Notes: generated by a model not told the origin, from the sequence alone. A DNA stretch of 64,000 nucleotides from Paenibacillus sp. FSL R5-0490 (GCF_001956215.1 NZ_MRTQ01000003.1:124001-188000), one strand, 5' to 3'. Counted from the first letter of the stretch, positions 23,422 to 32,328 are shown. Program-made: numbers and translations.

Positions 23422-24189
23422 TTAATTAATATTATAGAAGCTTTTTGTATTATCATATAGCTTCTTAAGGGCGCTGCTGAAAGATATTTCTTTTAGTTTA
23501 GCAAGGGCACTGATGGAATGGGCCATCATGGAAGGGTGGGTAGGTTTGTTTTTAAAAGGGCCTTCGAATTCCCATGGGCCATCTGTTTCTGCCATCAATT
23601 TATCCAGTGGGTAATCCCGTACGAGGCCCTGTATTTCTTTTTCATACACGATATCTGGAGTAAAGGATATGTAATACCCATTGGAAATCAGCCTGCTTGC
23701 TGCAGCAGTGTCACCTTTAAACCAGTGGAAATGAGCCTTTTTAATCGAATGCTTTTCCAATAAATTGCACACAATCTGTGCATCATCATAAATTGCATGG
23801 AGGATAATGGGCTTATCCCGTTTTTTAGCAAGCTTTATGAATTCTTCGAGAAGTTCAATATATCCGCCTTGAATCTTGCTCCCCTCAGATCTCAAATAGT
23901 ATGGAAGGCCAACCTCGCCAACAGCAGCCATCTGCTCTGTGTGAGTCTTTATCCAGCTGAAAAGCTCTGATATATCATGATCATTGGGCAGAACCTGTTC
24001 AGGGTGAAAACCAAAGGCAGGTTTAACAAAGGGATAGATTTCTGCAAGAGCAAGGTTTCTTTTGCAGGAGGTTAAATCGCTTGAAACAGTAATAAGTGAA
24101 AGCTTAAACGGCAATTCATGAAACATTTTTTCTAAATCAATATCGCTGTACTTATCAAGATGAATATGGGCATCAATATAATTATCCAT
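23422..24189 (-). CDS. TatD-family metal-dependent hydrolase in thi operon
   Basis: The 255-residue protein has the amidohydrolase-barrel features of the TatD family: D-A-H-I-H-L-D at about residue 7, G-F-H-P-E-Q, G-E-V-G-L-P near 90, I-L-H-A, H-F-H-W and E-T-D-G-P-W near the end, providing the two-metal site. TatD proteins are known as DNases or amidohydrolases. It is the last gene of the TPP-riboswitch operon, 11 bp behind the ABC ATPase gene, and its ATG (24189) has a GGAGGCAA site. In other Bacilli a deformylase (YlmB-type amidohydrolase) acts on the pyrimidine imported by ThiXYZ, so this enzyme may do that step. That role is inferred from position. Confidence 0.85.
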   Translation of the reverse strand: MDNYIDAHIHLDKYSDIDLEKMFHELPFKLSLITVSSDLTSCKRNLALAEIYPFVKPAFGFHPEQVLPNDHDISELFSWIKTHTEQMAAVGEVGLPYYLRSEGSKIQGGYIELLEEFIKLAKKRDKPIILHAIYDDAQIVCNLLEKHSIKKAHFHWFKGDTAAASRLISNGYYISFTPDIVYEKEIQGLVRDYPLDKLMAETDGPWEFEGPFKNKPTHPSMMAHSISALAKLKEISFSSALKKLYDNTKSFYNIN

Positions 24190-24200
24190 GCTGTTGCCTC

Positions 24201-24935
24201 CTAATGATTTTTCAGCGCAAGATGGATGCTTCTTTTGCATTCAAGGAAATTTTTATCCAGGAAAATTCCCTCCATTCGCGGCCGCCCAAAAGGAACTTTA
24301 AATTCTTGAACCACTTTAGCAGGCTTGCTGCCGAGTATTAATATTCGATCAGAGAGGTAAATGGCTTCTTCGATATTGTGAGTGACAAACAGAATCGTCG
24401 GCTTATGTTCATTCCAAATATCGAGAAGCCATTTTTGCATATCAAGACGGGTAAGTTCATCCAAAGCTGAAAAAGGTTCATCCAGCAGTATGATTGGCTG
24501 CGGGCTTAATAGTGCCCGGATGAAGGCGGCCCTTTGCTTCATGCCTCCTGATAATTCATGTGGAAATGCATTTTCATAGTCACCGAGTCCCGCTTTTTGA
24601 AGCATTTTTCTGGCAGTTTCCGGATCGGCTTTCCCCATAATTTCCTGGCCAAGCAGAACATTCTGAAGGATAGTTCTCCATGGCATCAGGGAAGGTGTCT
24701 GGGGCATATAGCTAATTGACCCGCGTTTGCCGGTGATTTCGGCATTTTGAAGCATTATGGACCCTTCATCAGGCAGAAGCATCCCGCCAATCAGGTTAAA
24801 GATAGTGCTCTTTCCGCTGCCTGATGGACCTAAAATCGAAACAAACTCTCCTTCATTTACTTGAAAACTCAAATTGCTTAAAACCAGATTTGAGTCAAAA
24901 CTTTTCGTTAGAGAATTAACCGATAATTGTATCAT
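24201..24935 (-). CDS. thiZ: ABC transporter ATPase, ThiZ-like
   Basis: The 244-residue ATP-binding subunit has Walker A G-P-S-G-S-G-K-S-T, signature L-S-G-G-M-K-Q-R and Walker B I-I-L-L-D-E-P-F-S-A-L-D, with the H-loop in V-T-H-N. It belongs to the nitrate/sulfonate/taurine-type importer branch (SsuB/ThiZ). I chose the ATG at 24935, which overlaps the permease stop as ATGA; an upstream TTG/GTG-type start would extend it by nine residues. The TPP riboswitch upstream assigns the transporter to thiamine precursors. Confidence 0.9.
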   Translation of the reverse strand: MIQLSVNSLTKSFDSNLVLSNLSFQVNEGEFVSILGPSGSGKSTIFNLIGGMLLPDEGSIMLQNAEITGKRGSISYMPQTPSLMPWRTILQNVLLGQEIMGKADPETARKMLQKAGLGDYENAFPHELSGGMKQRAAFIRALLSPQPIILLDEPFSALDELTRLDMQKWLLDIWNEHKPTILFVTHNIEEAIYLSDRILILGSKPAKVVQEFKVPFGRPRMEGIFLDKNFLECKRSIHLALKNH

Positions 24936-25699
24936 TTCCTGCCACTCTCCCTGGACTTCCATTTAATAAGCAAACGTTCTGACAGTAATATACCTCCAAA
25001 AAGCAGCAAACTTAACAGCATAATCGCAAGTATGGCTACAAAAACGCGGTCTGTCCGAAAGGAAGAAGAGGCTAAAGTCATATATACCCCTATTCCGGCT
25101 TTAGCTCCGAGCCATTCAGATATTACAGCACCCATCACACTATAGGTTGCAGAGATCTTTAGCCCGGAAAATAAAGATGGAAGGGAATGGGGAAGCTCAA
25201 GCTTCCAAAACAGCTGTCCTCTGCCGGCTCCAGCCATCAGCATATAATGCCTGAGATCTGCCGGAGTTTGCCGAAAACCATCCAATGCTGCAACAGTAAT
25301 GGGGAAGAAGCATACCAGCGTAATGACAATAAGTTTTGGAAGTATGCCAAATCCAAACCATACAACCAGTAAAGGAGCCAGAACAATTATTGGCACATTT
25401 TGTGAAAGGATGAGAAGCGGGTAAACAGACTCCCTTATAAAAGGTAATAAGTGCAATATTACAGCTGTAAGCAATCCGATGACAGTGCCAATGGCAAATC
25501 CCCATAATGAAAGCAGGACTGTCGATTGAAGATGCGGGCGGAATCCATCCCAGCCTAAAACCCCCTCCTGAATGATATCGGTCGGGGGAGGCAGGAGCCA
25601 GACAGGGACCTCTGCCAGATTTACCGCCACTTCCCAAAGAATGAATAAAAGGAGGAGAACCGCAGCCGGCCTCCACCCTTTTCTGAATACATTGATCAT
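24932..25699 (-). CDS. thiX: ABC transporter permease, ThiX-like
   Basis: The 255-residue membrane protein has six hydrophobic helices and the binding-protein-dependent permease loop (about 150-200) with A-G-A-G-R-G-Q-L-F-W-K-L-E-L-P and S-L-F-S-G-L-K-I. It is of the SsuC/ThiX type. Its ATG overlaps the end of the thiamine-binding gene upstream by 4 nt and its stop overlaps the ATPase start, so the genes are translationally coupled. Confidence 0.9.
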   Translation of the reverse strand: MINVFRKGWRPAAVLLLLFILWEVAVNLAEVPVWLLPPPTDIIQEGVLGWDGFRPHLQSTVLLSLWGFAIGTVIGLLTAVILHLLPFIRESVYPLLILSQNVPIIVLAPLLVVWFGFGILPKLIVITLVCFFPITVAALDGFRQTPADLRHYMLMAGAGRGQLFWKLELPHSLPSLFSGLKISATYSVMGAVISEWLGAKAGIGVYMTLASSSFRTDRVFVAILAIMLLSLLLFGGILLSERLLIKWKSRESGRK

Positions 25700-25989
25700 G
25701 GACGGTACTTCTCCGTTAAATCACTCATTTCAATTCCATCGGGCTGATAGAGAATCTTAACCTGTGAGATTACATTGCTGCTTCCTTTTTCAATCATTTT
25801 TCTGTTCATATCAGCAATGATTTTCAATAAATGTTCTAAATCGCCTTCCATCGTTGTTTCGAGTGGATGCACTTCGAACTTAACACCGGATTGCTGAATG
25901 ACACTGATTGCTTCATCAACGTACGGGATAACACTTTCCCCATCTTTAGTTTTTGGAATGATTTGAATGCTTACAAGTGCGTTTGCCAT
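25696..25989 (-). CDS. Thiamine-binding protein, MTH1187/YkoF family
   Basis: The 97-residue cytoplasmic protein matches the small MTH1187-like family (V-S-I-Q-I-I-P, Y-V-D-E-A-I-S-V-I, E-V-H-P-L-E-T-T-M-E-G-D). Members bind thiamine or related ligands in a ferredoxin-like fold. Placement between the substrate-binding protein and the permease of a TPP-controlled operon supports a role in thiamine-precursor sensing or handling. The ATG follows AAGGAGAG. Confidence 0.85.
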   Translation of the reverse strand: MANALVSIQIIPKTKDGESVIPYVDEAISVIQQSGVKFEVHPLETTMEGDLEHLLKIIADMNRKMIEKGSSNVISQVKILYQPDGIEMSDLTEKYRP

Positions 25990-26003
25990 TTCATAAACTC
26001 TCC

Positions 26004-27008
26004 TTATTCCGGCAGGAAATCATTTGTAAATGCTTTGCCGGCATCTAATTCTTTATCTAAAAGACCATTTTCATGCATCCAGTCTGCATAGTTTTCCCAG
26101 ACCTCAAGCTTTTGTTCTCCCCATCTGGCAGCATCGTCCTGATAGCGCGGGGATAGCCACTCCTGGCTCTTTTTGACCAGTTCGCTGTCCAGGTCAGGAG
26201 CATTCTTTAACAAAATATCAGCTGCTTCCTCAGGCTGGCCGATTGCAAATTCATATCCTTTGGCTGCAGCTTTTACAAATGCTTTGACAGTATCCGGATC
26301 ATCTGCAATCATTTTTTCACTCGTTGCCAGAACAGGCGTGTAGTAATCCAGTTTTTCTGAGTAGTCTGTGAGGTAGACCATGTTAATCTTTTCCCCCCGA
26401 AGCTCAGCTTCTACACCTGTCCATCCGTAATAAATCCATGCGAAGTCTATATCTCTTTTAACCGCTGTAAAAAAGTCTGCATCTCCCATGTTCACAATTG
26501 ATACCTTATCAGCATCGGCATTTTCCTTCTTCATTAGGGAGTCAATTACTGATTTTTCTACAGGAGCTCCCCACCCGCCATACGTTTTTCCTTCAAAGTC
26601 TTTCGGTGATTTAATGTTTTTTTCAGCAGGGGATGCAAAACCGGAAGTGTTGTGCTGAATGACAGCCGCTATTGATACCAGCGGCACACCCTGTACACGG
26701 GCTTCCGTGATGCTTTCCTGATAGCTGACACCGAAATCAGCCTTGCCTGATGCCGTCAATTGATCTGCACCTGCTTCACCTGGCATGATAATCTCGACAT
26801 CGAGCCCTTCTTCTTTAAAATAGCCTTTTTCTTTTGCGGCATATAAGCCGGTATGATTGGTATTTGGCGTCCAATCCAGTACGACAGTAACTTCTTTCAA
26901 TTCTTGTTTGCTGCCTGGATCTTCATTTCCAGTCTTAGCATCCTGGCCGCTGCCGGCACAGCCGGATAACAGCAGCATCGCAGAAATAACTGCTATACAC
27001 TTTTTCAT
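26004..27008 (-). CDS. thiY: Thiamine-pyrimidine substrate-binding lipoprotein, ThiY-like
   Basis: This is a 334-residue extracellular lipoprotein. It has a lipobox L-L-S-G-C at about residues 15-19, then the NMT1/THI5-like fold with L-D-W-T-P-N-T-N-H-T-G-L, the typical opening of ThiY proteins, G-Y-F-K-E-E-G-L and F-G-V-S-Y-Q-E. ThiY binds a degradation product of thiamine, N-formyl-4-amino-5-aminomethyl-2-methylpyrimidine in characterised cases, and delivers it to ThiXZ. I chose the ATG at 27008 because GGGAGG precedes it. It is the first gene of the operon under the TPP riboswitch. Confidence 0.92.
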   Translation of the reverse strand: MKKCIAVISAMLLLSGCAGSGQDAKTGNEDPGSKQELKEVTVVLDWTPNTNHTGLYAAKEKGYFKEEGLDVEIIMPGEAGADQLTASGKADFGVSYQESITEARVQGVPLVSIAAVIQHNTSGFASPAEKNIKSPKDFEGKTYGGWGAPVEKSVIDSLMKKENADADKVSIVNMGDADFFTAVKRDIDFAWIYYGWTGVEAELRGEKINMVYLTDYSEKLDYYTPVLATSEKMIADDPDTVKAFVKAAAKGYEFAIGQPEEAADILLKNAPDLDSELVKKSQEWLSPRYQDDAARWGEQKLEVWENYADWMHENGLLDKELDAGKAFTNDFLPE

Positions 27009-27071
27009 ACAGAAACCTCCCAAAAAAGCTTTATGTAGTAAGGAAAGTTGATATTAGTCTGCCCAGAAAAT

Positions 27072-27100
27072 AAAAAACGCCCCGGCATAATACCGGGACG
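27072..27100 (-). terminator. Intrinsic terminator of the TPP riboswitch
   Basis: On the minus strand a GC-rich stem (27100-27091 with 27085-27078) is followed by T6 and further T-rich sequence. It lies between the aptamer and thiY, so it is the likely expression platform: TPP binding would favour termination. Confidence 0.88.
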
Positions 27101-27134
27101 CATATAAAAAACAATTTATTTTTGTTTAAGAATA

Positions 27135-27220
27135 TGTTCCCTACGCCGGTATTAGCCAGATCAGGTTCAAAGGGTCAGCATCTTAAGGATGAAGTCTCAA
27201 CCGGCACACCGGTTCCCCTA
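27135..27220 (-). ncRNA. TPP (thi-box) riboswitch aptamer
   Basis: The minus strand carries the conserved thi-box segments in order: a P1/P2 region with GGTT-GAGA, then CCCTTTGAACCTGATCTGG (near 27173-27155) and C-TAATACCGGCGTAGGGAA, closely matching the known consensus. It controls thiY and the downstream transporter operon. Confidence 0.96.
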
Positions 27221-27307
27221 CATTTCTTGCTATTTAATTTTAACAGGCATGAATACTTTCCATGATTTATTATAGCAGACATTATCAAAATGGGCACCAT
27301 TTGAAAA

Positions 27308-27721
27308 TTATTTCATTTCAATAGTCCGGCTCTCTTTCCATGTTTTGAATTTCTCAAGTTCACCTGTAATCTGACTGACGGCAAAACCAAGTACTGCTGC
27401 ATCATCGAGGATACCCATTCCAATTAAAAAGTCTGGAACCAGGTCGATAGGAGAGACAAAGTATAGGATGGATGCAATAATAAAGATAATTGATTTTTTG
27501 GAGATATGCCGGTAATCGCCTTTTGACCATGCCTTAACTAAATCGATCAGCAGCTGAAACTTTTCCCATATATCACTTAACGAAGATTTGTTTTTCTCAG
27601 CTTTAAGTGTAGCCTTTTTTAGCAGGCCTTTTGTTTTTTCAGGATCATCCGCATAGCGTTTTGCTCTGGAAGAAAATTTTTTATAGCCGTCCTTATAGTC
27701 TTTCGTTTCTATTTCAGGCAT
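27308..27721 (-). CDS. DUF1232 (YkvA-type) membrane protein
   Basis: The 137-residue protein has a charged N-terminal helical region and then the short DUF1232 core: I-I-F-I-I-A-S-I-L-Y-F-V-S-P-I-D-L-V-P-D-F and G-I-L-D-D-A-A-V-L. This is a compact two-segment membrane motif found in YkvA proteins. Its role is not known. The ATG at 27721 gives better spacing from AGGAGTG than the ATG at 27727. The gene sits in the same orientation as, and upstream of, the thi operon but is separated by the riboswitch. Confidence 0.82.
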   Translation of the reverse strand: MPEIETKDYKDGYKKFSSRAKRYADDPEKTKGLLKKATLKAEKNKSSLSDIWEKFQLLIDLVKAWSKGDYRHISKKSIIFIIASILYFVSPIDLVPDFLIGMGILDDAAVLGFAVSQITGELEKFKTWKESRTIEMK

Positions 27722-27868
27722 AGCCATCACTCCTATATTGATAATTCGTATAAACAATTATAATCTATTATTTACCGCATACCGGACATGACATAAACAT
27801 TTAAACAGGAGAAAAAAATGGAAACAGCCTTCAAAGCTGTGACAATATTTTAGTGGGAGCTGGTATTT

Positions 27869-28603
27869 GTGCTTGAGAAATGGCTGAAGGAATCAAATTA
27901 TACAGTAATACTATCTGGAGCAGGAATGTCAACGGAAAGCGGGCTGCCTGATTTCAGGTCAGCCAATAATGGCTTATGGAACGGGAAAGACCCTGGGAAA
28001 ATTGCCAGTACTGAAGCATTGAATGAAAATGTGAAGGAGTTTATAGAATTTTATCGGCACCGGGTAATCGGGCTTAAGGAGTGCAGCCCCCATAAAGGCC
28101 ACTATATTCTTGCTGATTGGGAAAAGAGAGGCATTTTAAAGAGTATTATCACCCAGAATGTGGATGGATTTCATCGGCTGGCGGGAAGTGAAAATGTATC
28201 AGAGCTTCATGGGAATCTGCAGACACTCCATTGCCAGAAATGCAAAAAAGAGTTCCCGAGCGAGGGATATTTGCATGGACACGTTCAATGTAATTGCGGG
28301 GGGCTGCTTCGTCCTTCAGTAGTTCTGTTTGGGGAAATGCTGCCTGAGCAGGCTTTAGATTTTGCAGCGGCAGAATCAGAAAAGGCAGAATTATTTATTG
28401 TTCTGGGATCATCCCTGACTGTGACACCAGCCAATCAGTTTCCGCTGATAGCAAAACAAAACGGAGCAAAACTGGTGATTATTAATATGGAACCCACTGA
28501 TTTTGACTTTTATGCTGATGAGGTGATCCATGAGCGCAAAATTGGTGAGGTTCTCAAAGAACTTGATCGTGCTTTTAAACAGCGGGAGAATGAAGATTCA
28601 TAA
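27869..28603 (+). CDS. Sir2-family NAD-dependent protein deacylase
   Basis: The 244-residue sirtuin removes acyl groups from lysines with consumption of NAD. It shows G-A-G-M-S-T-E-S-G-L-P-D-F-R (17-30), Q-N-V-D-G-F-H (96-102), the catalytic H114 in E-L-H-G, a zinc site with C122, C125, C141 and C143, and G-S-S-L-T-V near residue 185. The GTG at 27869 has GGGAG 9 nt upstream. The gene corresponds to the CobB/SrtN group. It stands alone; no acetyl-CoA synthetase or acetyltransferase gene is nearby. Confidence 0.93.
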   Translation: MLEKWLKESNYTVILSGAGMSTESGLPDFRSANNGLWNGKDPGKIASTEALNENVKEFIEFYRHRVIGLKECSPHKGHYILADWEKRGILKSIITQNVDGFHRLAGSENVSELHGNLQTLHCQKCKKEFPSEGYLHGHVQCNCGGLLRPSVVLFGEMLPEQALDFAAAESEKAELFIVLGSSLTVTPANQFPLIAKQNGAKLVIINMEPTDFDFYADEVIHERKIGEVLKELDRAFKQRENEDS

Positions 28604-28705
28604 AAATAGCCCTCATACTATGATTTTTTGAGTCAATCCCCTATAATGGACAATGAACATGATTACTGCTGTTTCAAGCGATATGATATATAAGGAGTGT
28701 TCAGC

Positions 28706-28879
28706 ATGTTATCAAACATCGGTATTCCAGGCTTAATTCTCATCCTGGTTCTTGCTCTTATTATTTTTGGTCCTAAAAAACTTCCTGAAATAGGGAGAGC
28801 ATTCGGGGAGACCTTAAAAGAATTTAAGAAATCTACCCGTGATCTCACTAAAGATGATGATGATGATAAAAGAAAATAG
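28706..28879 (+). CDS. tatA: Twin-arginine translocase subunit TatA
   Basis: The 57-residue protein has the TatA/E layout: a single N-terminal membrane helix (about 4-22), the F-G-P-K-K-L-P-E hinge (21-28), an amphipathic helix and an acidic tail. TatA forms the variable pore for folded proteins with TatC. I chose the ATG at 28706 behind AAGGAGTG. No tatC is nearby, so it must pair with a TatC encoded elsewhere. A terminator follows. Confidence 0.92.
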   Translation: MLSNIGIPGLILILVLALIIFGPKKLPEIGRAFGETLKEFKKSTRDLTKDDDDDKRK

Positions 28880-28892
28880 CCTACTGGTTTAG

Positions 28893-28931
28893 AACCGGCT
28901 TTGCAGACGATTAGTCTCGAAGCCGGTTTTT
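28893..28931 (+). terminator. Terminator of tatA
   Basis: The 9-bp arms 28893-28901 and 28920-28928, with an inner AGAC/GTCT pairing, end in a T-run. Confidence 0.85.
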
Positions 28932-28989
28932 CTATTTTATGGCTTTCGAACCGAGTGAATGGGTATATAAAATGGAAAAGAAAAAATAG

Positions 28990-29018
28990 TTGACTAACAT
29001 GTATATACAAGATAAAAT
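28990..29018 (+). promoter_or_regulatory. Sigma-A promoter of the trehalose operon
   Basis: TTGACT at 28990-28995 and TAAAAT at 29013-29018 are separated by 17 bp. TreR operator 1 lies inside the spacer. Confidence 0.82.
28999..29010. promoter_or_regulatory. TreR-type operator 1
   Basis: ATGTATATACAA differs from the palindromic TreR core TTGTATATACAA by one base. It sits between -35 and -10, where repressor binding would block RNA polymerase. Confidence 0.8.
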
Positions 29019-29031
29019 GAAAGCGTAAACA
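29018..29031. promoter_or_regulatory. CcpA cre site 1 (treP leader)
   Basis: TGAAAGCGTAAACA fits TGNAANCGNNNNCA, between the -10 box and TreR operator 2. Confidence 0.6.
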
Positions 29032-29035
29032 GTTC

Positions 29036-29047
29036 ATGTATATACAA
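29036..29047. promoter_or_regulatory. TreR-type operator 2
   Basis: This is an identical copy of operator 1, 37 bp downstream (centre to centre), near +12 to +23. Paired operators suggest cooperative binding. Confidence 0.8.
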
Positions 29048-29127
29048 GTTTGTTTGTGTGTAATGGATAGATTTATAAAAATCGAGAACGATAAATAAGA
29101 ACCTTATAACTGTTTTTTTCTTTAATA

Positions 29128-29141
29128 TGAAAACGGTAACA
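29128..29141. promoter_or_regulatory. CcpA cre site 2 (treP leader)
   Basis: TGAAAACGGTAACA matches the consensus TGWAANCGNTNWCA at every position. It lies in the transcribed leader just before the treP ribosome site, where CcpA would act as a roadblock. Confidence 0.72.
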
Positions 29142-29156
29142 GGAGGAGAGAGTAGA

Positions 29157-30560
29157 ATGGCCACAAATAAAGAGTCAGCAGAGCAAATCGTAGAAGCTAT
29201 CGGGGGCAGGGATAATATCGCTGCGGCCACTCATTGTGTAACAAGGCTGCGTTTTGCATTAAAAGATGAAGGAAAAGTCAATAAAGAAAAGCTCGAAGAT
29301 ATTGATATTGTAAAAGGTTCATTTTCCACCAATGGCCAATTCCAGGTTGTGATTGGGCAAGGCCTTGTTGATAAAGTATATAAAGAAATGACAGATGCAA
29401 CCGGTATTGGCGAATCGTCAAAAGAAGAGACCAAAAGTGCAGCTGCCGAAAACTTAAATCCCCTGCAGCGTGGAATTAAAACACTGGCTGATATTTTTAT
29501 TCCAATCCTCCCGGCTATCGTAACAGCTGGTTTGCTTATGGGAATCAACAACATTATGACAGCGCCGGATATTTTCTTCGATGATAAGTCGTTTGTTGAA
29601 GTTTATACAAACTGGGCTGATCTGGCGAGCATCATTAACCTGATTGCCAATACTGCTTTCGTATTTCTTCCAGGCCTGATTGGATGGAGTGCTGTAAACC
29701 GGTTTGGCGGCAGTCCGCTTCTTGGTATGGTGCTTGGTTTGATGCTGGTGCACCCGGATCTTTTAAATGCATGGGGCTATGGTGCAGCAGAAGAAGTGCC
29801 GAAGTGGAATTTATTTGGTCTTGAAATTGAAAAAGTAGGTTACCAGGGCCAGGTGCTGCCTGTATTATTTGCTTCATATGTTTTGGCTAAGATAGAAGTA
29901 TTTCTGCGAAAAAGAATTCCTGATGCGTTTCAGCTTCTGACTGTCGCGCCAATCGCTTTGCTTATTACTGGATTTCTTTCTTTTATTGCCATCGGACCAA
30001 TTACATTCACGATCGGCAGCTGGATTACAAATGGGGTTGTCGGAATCTTTGATGCTGTTCCGGCCCTTGGAGGATTGATTTACGGAGGATTATATGCACC
30101 TCTTGTTATCACTGGCATGCATCATACATTCCTGGCAGTCGATCTTCAGCTAATCGGCAGCATTGGCGGCACGTTTTTGTGGCCGATGGTGGCACTATCC
30201 AATATTGCACAGGGTTCAGCCGCTTTTGCCATAATGCTGTTAAGCAAAGGGAACGAAAAGCTGAAAGGGCTTGCGCTCACTTCTTCAATTTCAGCGTGGC
30301 TGGGTGTAACGGAGCCTGCGATGTTTGGGGTTAATCTTCGCTTTAAGTATCCGTTCTTCGCAGCGATTATTGGGTCAGCTGCAGCAGGCATATTCATCAC
30401 TATTAATGGAGTTAAGGCACCGTCAATTGGAGTAGGCGGCTTACCGGCATTCTTCTCCATCTTTGCGGAAAACTGGGGTGCTTTCTTTATCGGAATGGGA
30501 ATTGCCCTAGTTGTGCCGTTTGTATTAACTATAGCTTTCTCGAAATTTAAAAAAGCTTAA
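29157..30560 (+). CDS. treP: PTS trehalose-specific EIIBC component
   Basis: This permease imports trehalose with concomitant phosphorylation to trehalose-6-phosphate. The 467-residue chain has an N-terminal IIB domain with the phospho-acceptor C27 in A-T-H-C-V-T-R-L-R, a linker near residue 95, and a IIC membrane domain (about 105-467) with G-M-H-H-T-F and G-V-T-E-P-A-M-F-G-V-N-L. I chose the ATG at 29157 because GGAGGAGAG lies upstream; an ATG at 29127 has no such site. There is no IIA domain, so a glucose-type IIA must be supplied elsewhere. Confidence 0.93.
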   Translation: MATNKESAEQIVEAIGGRDNIAAATHCVTRLRFALKDEGKVNKEKLEDIDIVKGSFSTNGQFQVVIGQGLVDKVYKEMTDATGIGESSKEETKSAAAENLNPLQRGIKTLADIFIPILPAIVTAGLLMGINNIMTAPDIFFDDKSFVEVYTNWADLASIINLIANTAFVFLPGLIGWSAVNRFGGSPLLGMVLGLMLVHPDLLNAWGYGAAEEVPKWNLFGLEIEKVGYQGQVLPVLFASYVLAKIEVFLRKRIPDAFQLLTVAPIALLITGFLSFIAIGPITFTIGSWITNGVVGIFDAVPALGGLIYGGLYAPLVITGMHHTFLAVDLQLIGSIGGTFLWPMVALSNIAQGSAAFAIMLLSKGNEKLKGLALTSSISAWLGVTEPAMFGVNLRFKYPFFAAIIGSAAAGIFITINGVKAPSIGVGGLPAFFSIFAENWGAFFIGMGIALVVPFVLTIAFSKFKKA

Positions 30561-30651
30561 ATAAAATGATTGATGCCATGGAGTTCTATGATTCCATGGT
30601 ATCGCCATTTTTAGGCTTTGATCAATATTTAAATATACCGGAGGTTGCATT

Positions 30652-32328
30652 ATGAAGAAGCAATGGTGGAAAGAGAGTGTAGTTTACCAAATCTACCCTC
30701 GAAGCTTCATGGACAGCAATGGAGATGGAATAGGAGATTTACAGGGAATTATCTCTAGACTTGATTACTTGAAAGAGCTTGGAATTGATATGGTCTGGCT
30801 TTCTCCAGTTTATAAATCACCAAATGATGATAATGGTTATGATATCAGTGATTATCAGGAAATTATGCGTGAGTTTGGAACAATGAAGGATTGGGAAGAG
30901 CTTCTTGGAGAGCTGCATACAAGAGGCATCAAACTCATTATGGATCTGGTAGTGAACCATAGTTCAGACGAGCATATCTGGTTTTCAGAAGCAAGGAAAT
31001 CGAAAGATAATCCATACAGGGACTACTATATATGGCATGAAGGAAAAAATGGAAAGGAGCCAAATAACTGGGGCAGCAATTTCGGCGGGTCTGCCTGGGA
31101 GCTTGACGAAAGTACAGGAGAATATTATTTGCATTTGTTTTCAAAAAAACAGCCGGACCTCAACTGGGAGAATCCGAAACTGAGAAAAGAAATATACGAC
31201 ATGATGACCTGGTGGCTTGAAAAAGGGATTGACGGGTTCAGAATGGATGTAGTCAACTTTATCTCCAAAGTGGAGGGACTTCCAGATGATGAACCAAAGC
31301 CAGGAAAGAAATATGCTTCCGGAAGCAAGTATTATCGGAACGGCCCAAAAATTCATGAATACCTGCAGGAGATGAATGAAAAGGCCCTATCGAAGTATGA
31401 TGTCATGACTGTCGGTGAAATGCCTGGTGTAAATCCGGAGTGGGCTCGGCAATATACAGGTGAATCACGCAATGAGTTAAATATGGTCTTCCAATTTGAA
31501 CATGTTAGTCTTGATAACGGGCCAAATGGCAAATGGGACCTCAAACCCCTGGATCTATTTGACTTAAAAACAAATCTGACCAAATGGCAAAATGAACTGG
31601 ATGAGGTTGGCTGGAACAGTCTTTACTTTAATAATCATGATCAGCCGCGCTCTGTTTCAAGATTTGGGAATGATGCAGAGTATTGGGATAAGTCAGCAAA
31701 GATGCTGGCAACACTGCTGCATATGATGAAGGGAACTCCATATATTTATCAGGGCGAAGAAATTGGAATGACGAATGTACGTTACTCAAGCATTGATGAA
31801 TACAGAGATATAGAAACACTTAACTTTTATAAAGAAGCTCTTAACGATGGCTGGACAGAGGAAAAGGCACTGAATGCCATCTATGCAAAAGGGCGTGACA
31901 ATGCAAGAACGCCAATGCAATGGGATTCTTCCAGGCACGGAGGATTTACGGAAGGAACTCCATGGATAAAAGTGAATCCTAACTATAAAGACATTAATGT
32001 CGAAAAGGCCATGGAAAACCCTGACTCTGTTTTTCATTATTATAAAAAGCTTATTGAACTTAGAAAGAAAAATGAAATTATTATTTACGGAAAGTATAAC
32101 CTTATACTCGATCATCACCCCGAAGTGTACGCCTATACAAGAACACTGGGCAATCAGACTCTTCTCGTCATGTGCAACTTCTATGGCGGAAACACTGAAG
32201 CAGAACTCCCTGCAGACCTTCAGGGGGAAAAATTTGAATCGCTGATTGGGAATTATAAAGATATACAAATCAGCAGAACAATGAAACTTCGTCCATACGA
32301 AACTCAGGTGCTTCTCTTTAACAGCTAA
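30652..32328 (+). CDS. Oligo-1,6-glucosidase / alpha-glucosidase, GH13
   Basis: This 558-residue cytoplasmic GH13 enzyme closely resembles Bacillus oligo-1,6-glucosidase (M-K-K-Q-W-W-K-E-S-V-V-Y-Q-I-Y-P-R-S-F). The catalytic residues are D199 (F-R-M-D-V-V), E256 (V-G-E-M-P-G) and D330 (N-N-H-D-Q-P). It releases glucose from isomalto-oligosaccharides and similar alpha-1,6-linked sugars. It lies between treP and treA, unlike the usual treP-treA-treR order, so it should be co-induced with trehalose use. The ATG follows CCGGAGG. A 7-bp hairpin in the treP gap (30576-30599) may modulate the transcript. Confidence 0.9.
   Translation: MKKQWWKESVVYQIYPRSFMDSNGDGIGDLQGIISRLDYLKELGIDMVWLSPVYKSPNDDNGYDISDYQEIMREFGTMKDWEELLGELHTRGIKLIMDLVVNHSSDEHIWFSEARKSKDNPYRDYYIWHEGKNGKEPNNWGSNFGGSAWELDESTGEYYLHLFSKKQPDLNWENPKLRKEIYDMMTWWLEKGIDGFRMDVVNFISKVEGLPDDEPKPGKKYASGSKYYRNGPKIHEYLQEMNEKALSKYDVMTVGEMPGVNPEWARQYTGESRNELNMVFQFEHVSLDNGPNGKWDLKPLDLFDLKTNLTKWQNELDEVGWNSLYFNNHDQPRSVSRFGNDAEYWDKSAKMLATLLHMMKGTPYIYQGEEIGMTNVRYSSIDEYRDIETLNFYKEALNDGWTEEKALNAIYAKGRDNARTPMQWDSSRHGGFTEGTPWIKVNPNYKDINVEKAMENPDSVFHYYKKLIELRKKNEIIIYGKYNLILDHHPEVYAYTRTLGNQTLLVMCNFYGGNTEAELPADLQGEKFESLIGNYKDIQISRTMKLRPYETQVLLFNS

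Noticed and set aside
30576..30599. Hairpin between treP and the oligoglucosidase gene
   Set aside because: 7-bp arms but no T-run directly after, so not called as a terminator. It may be an mRNA-processing structure.
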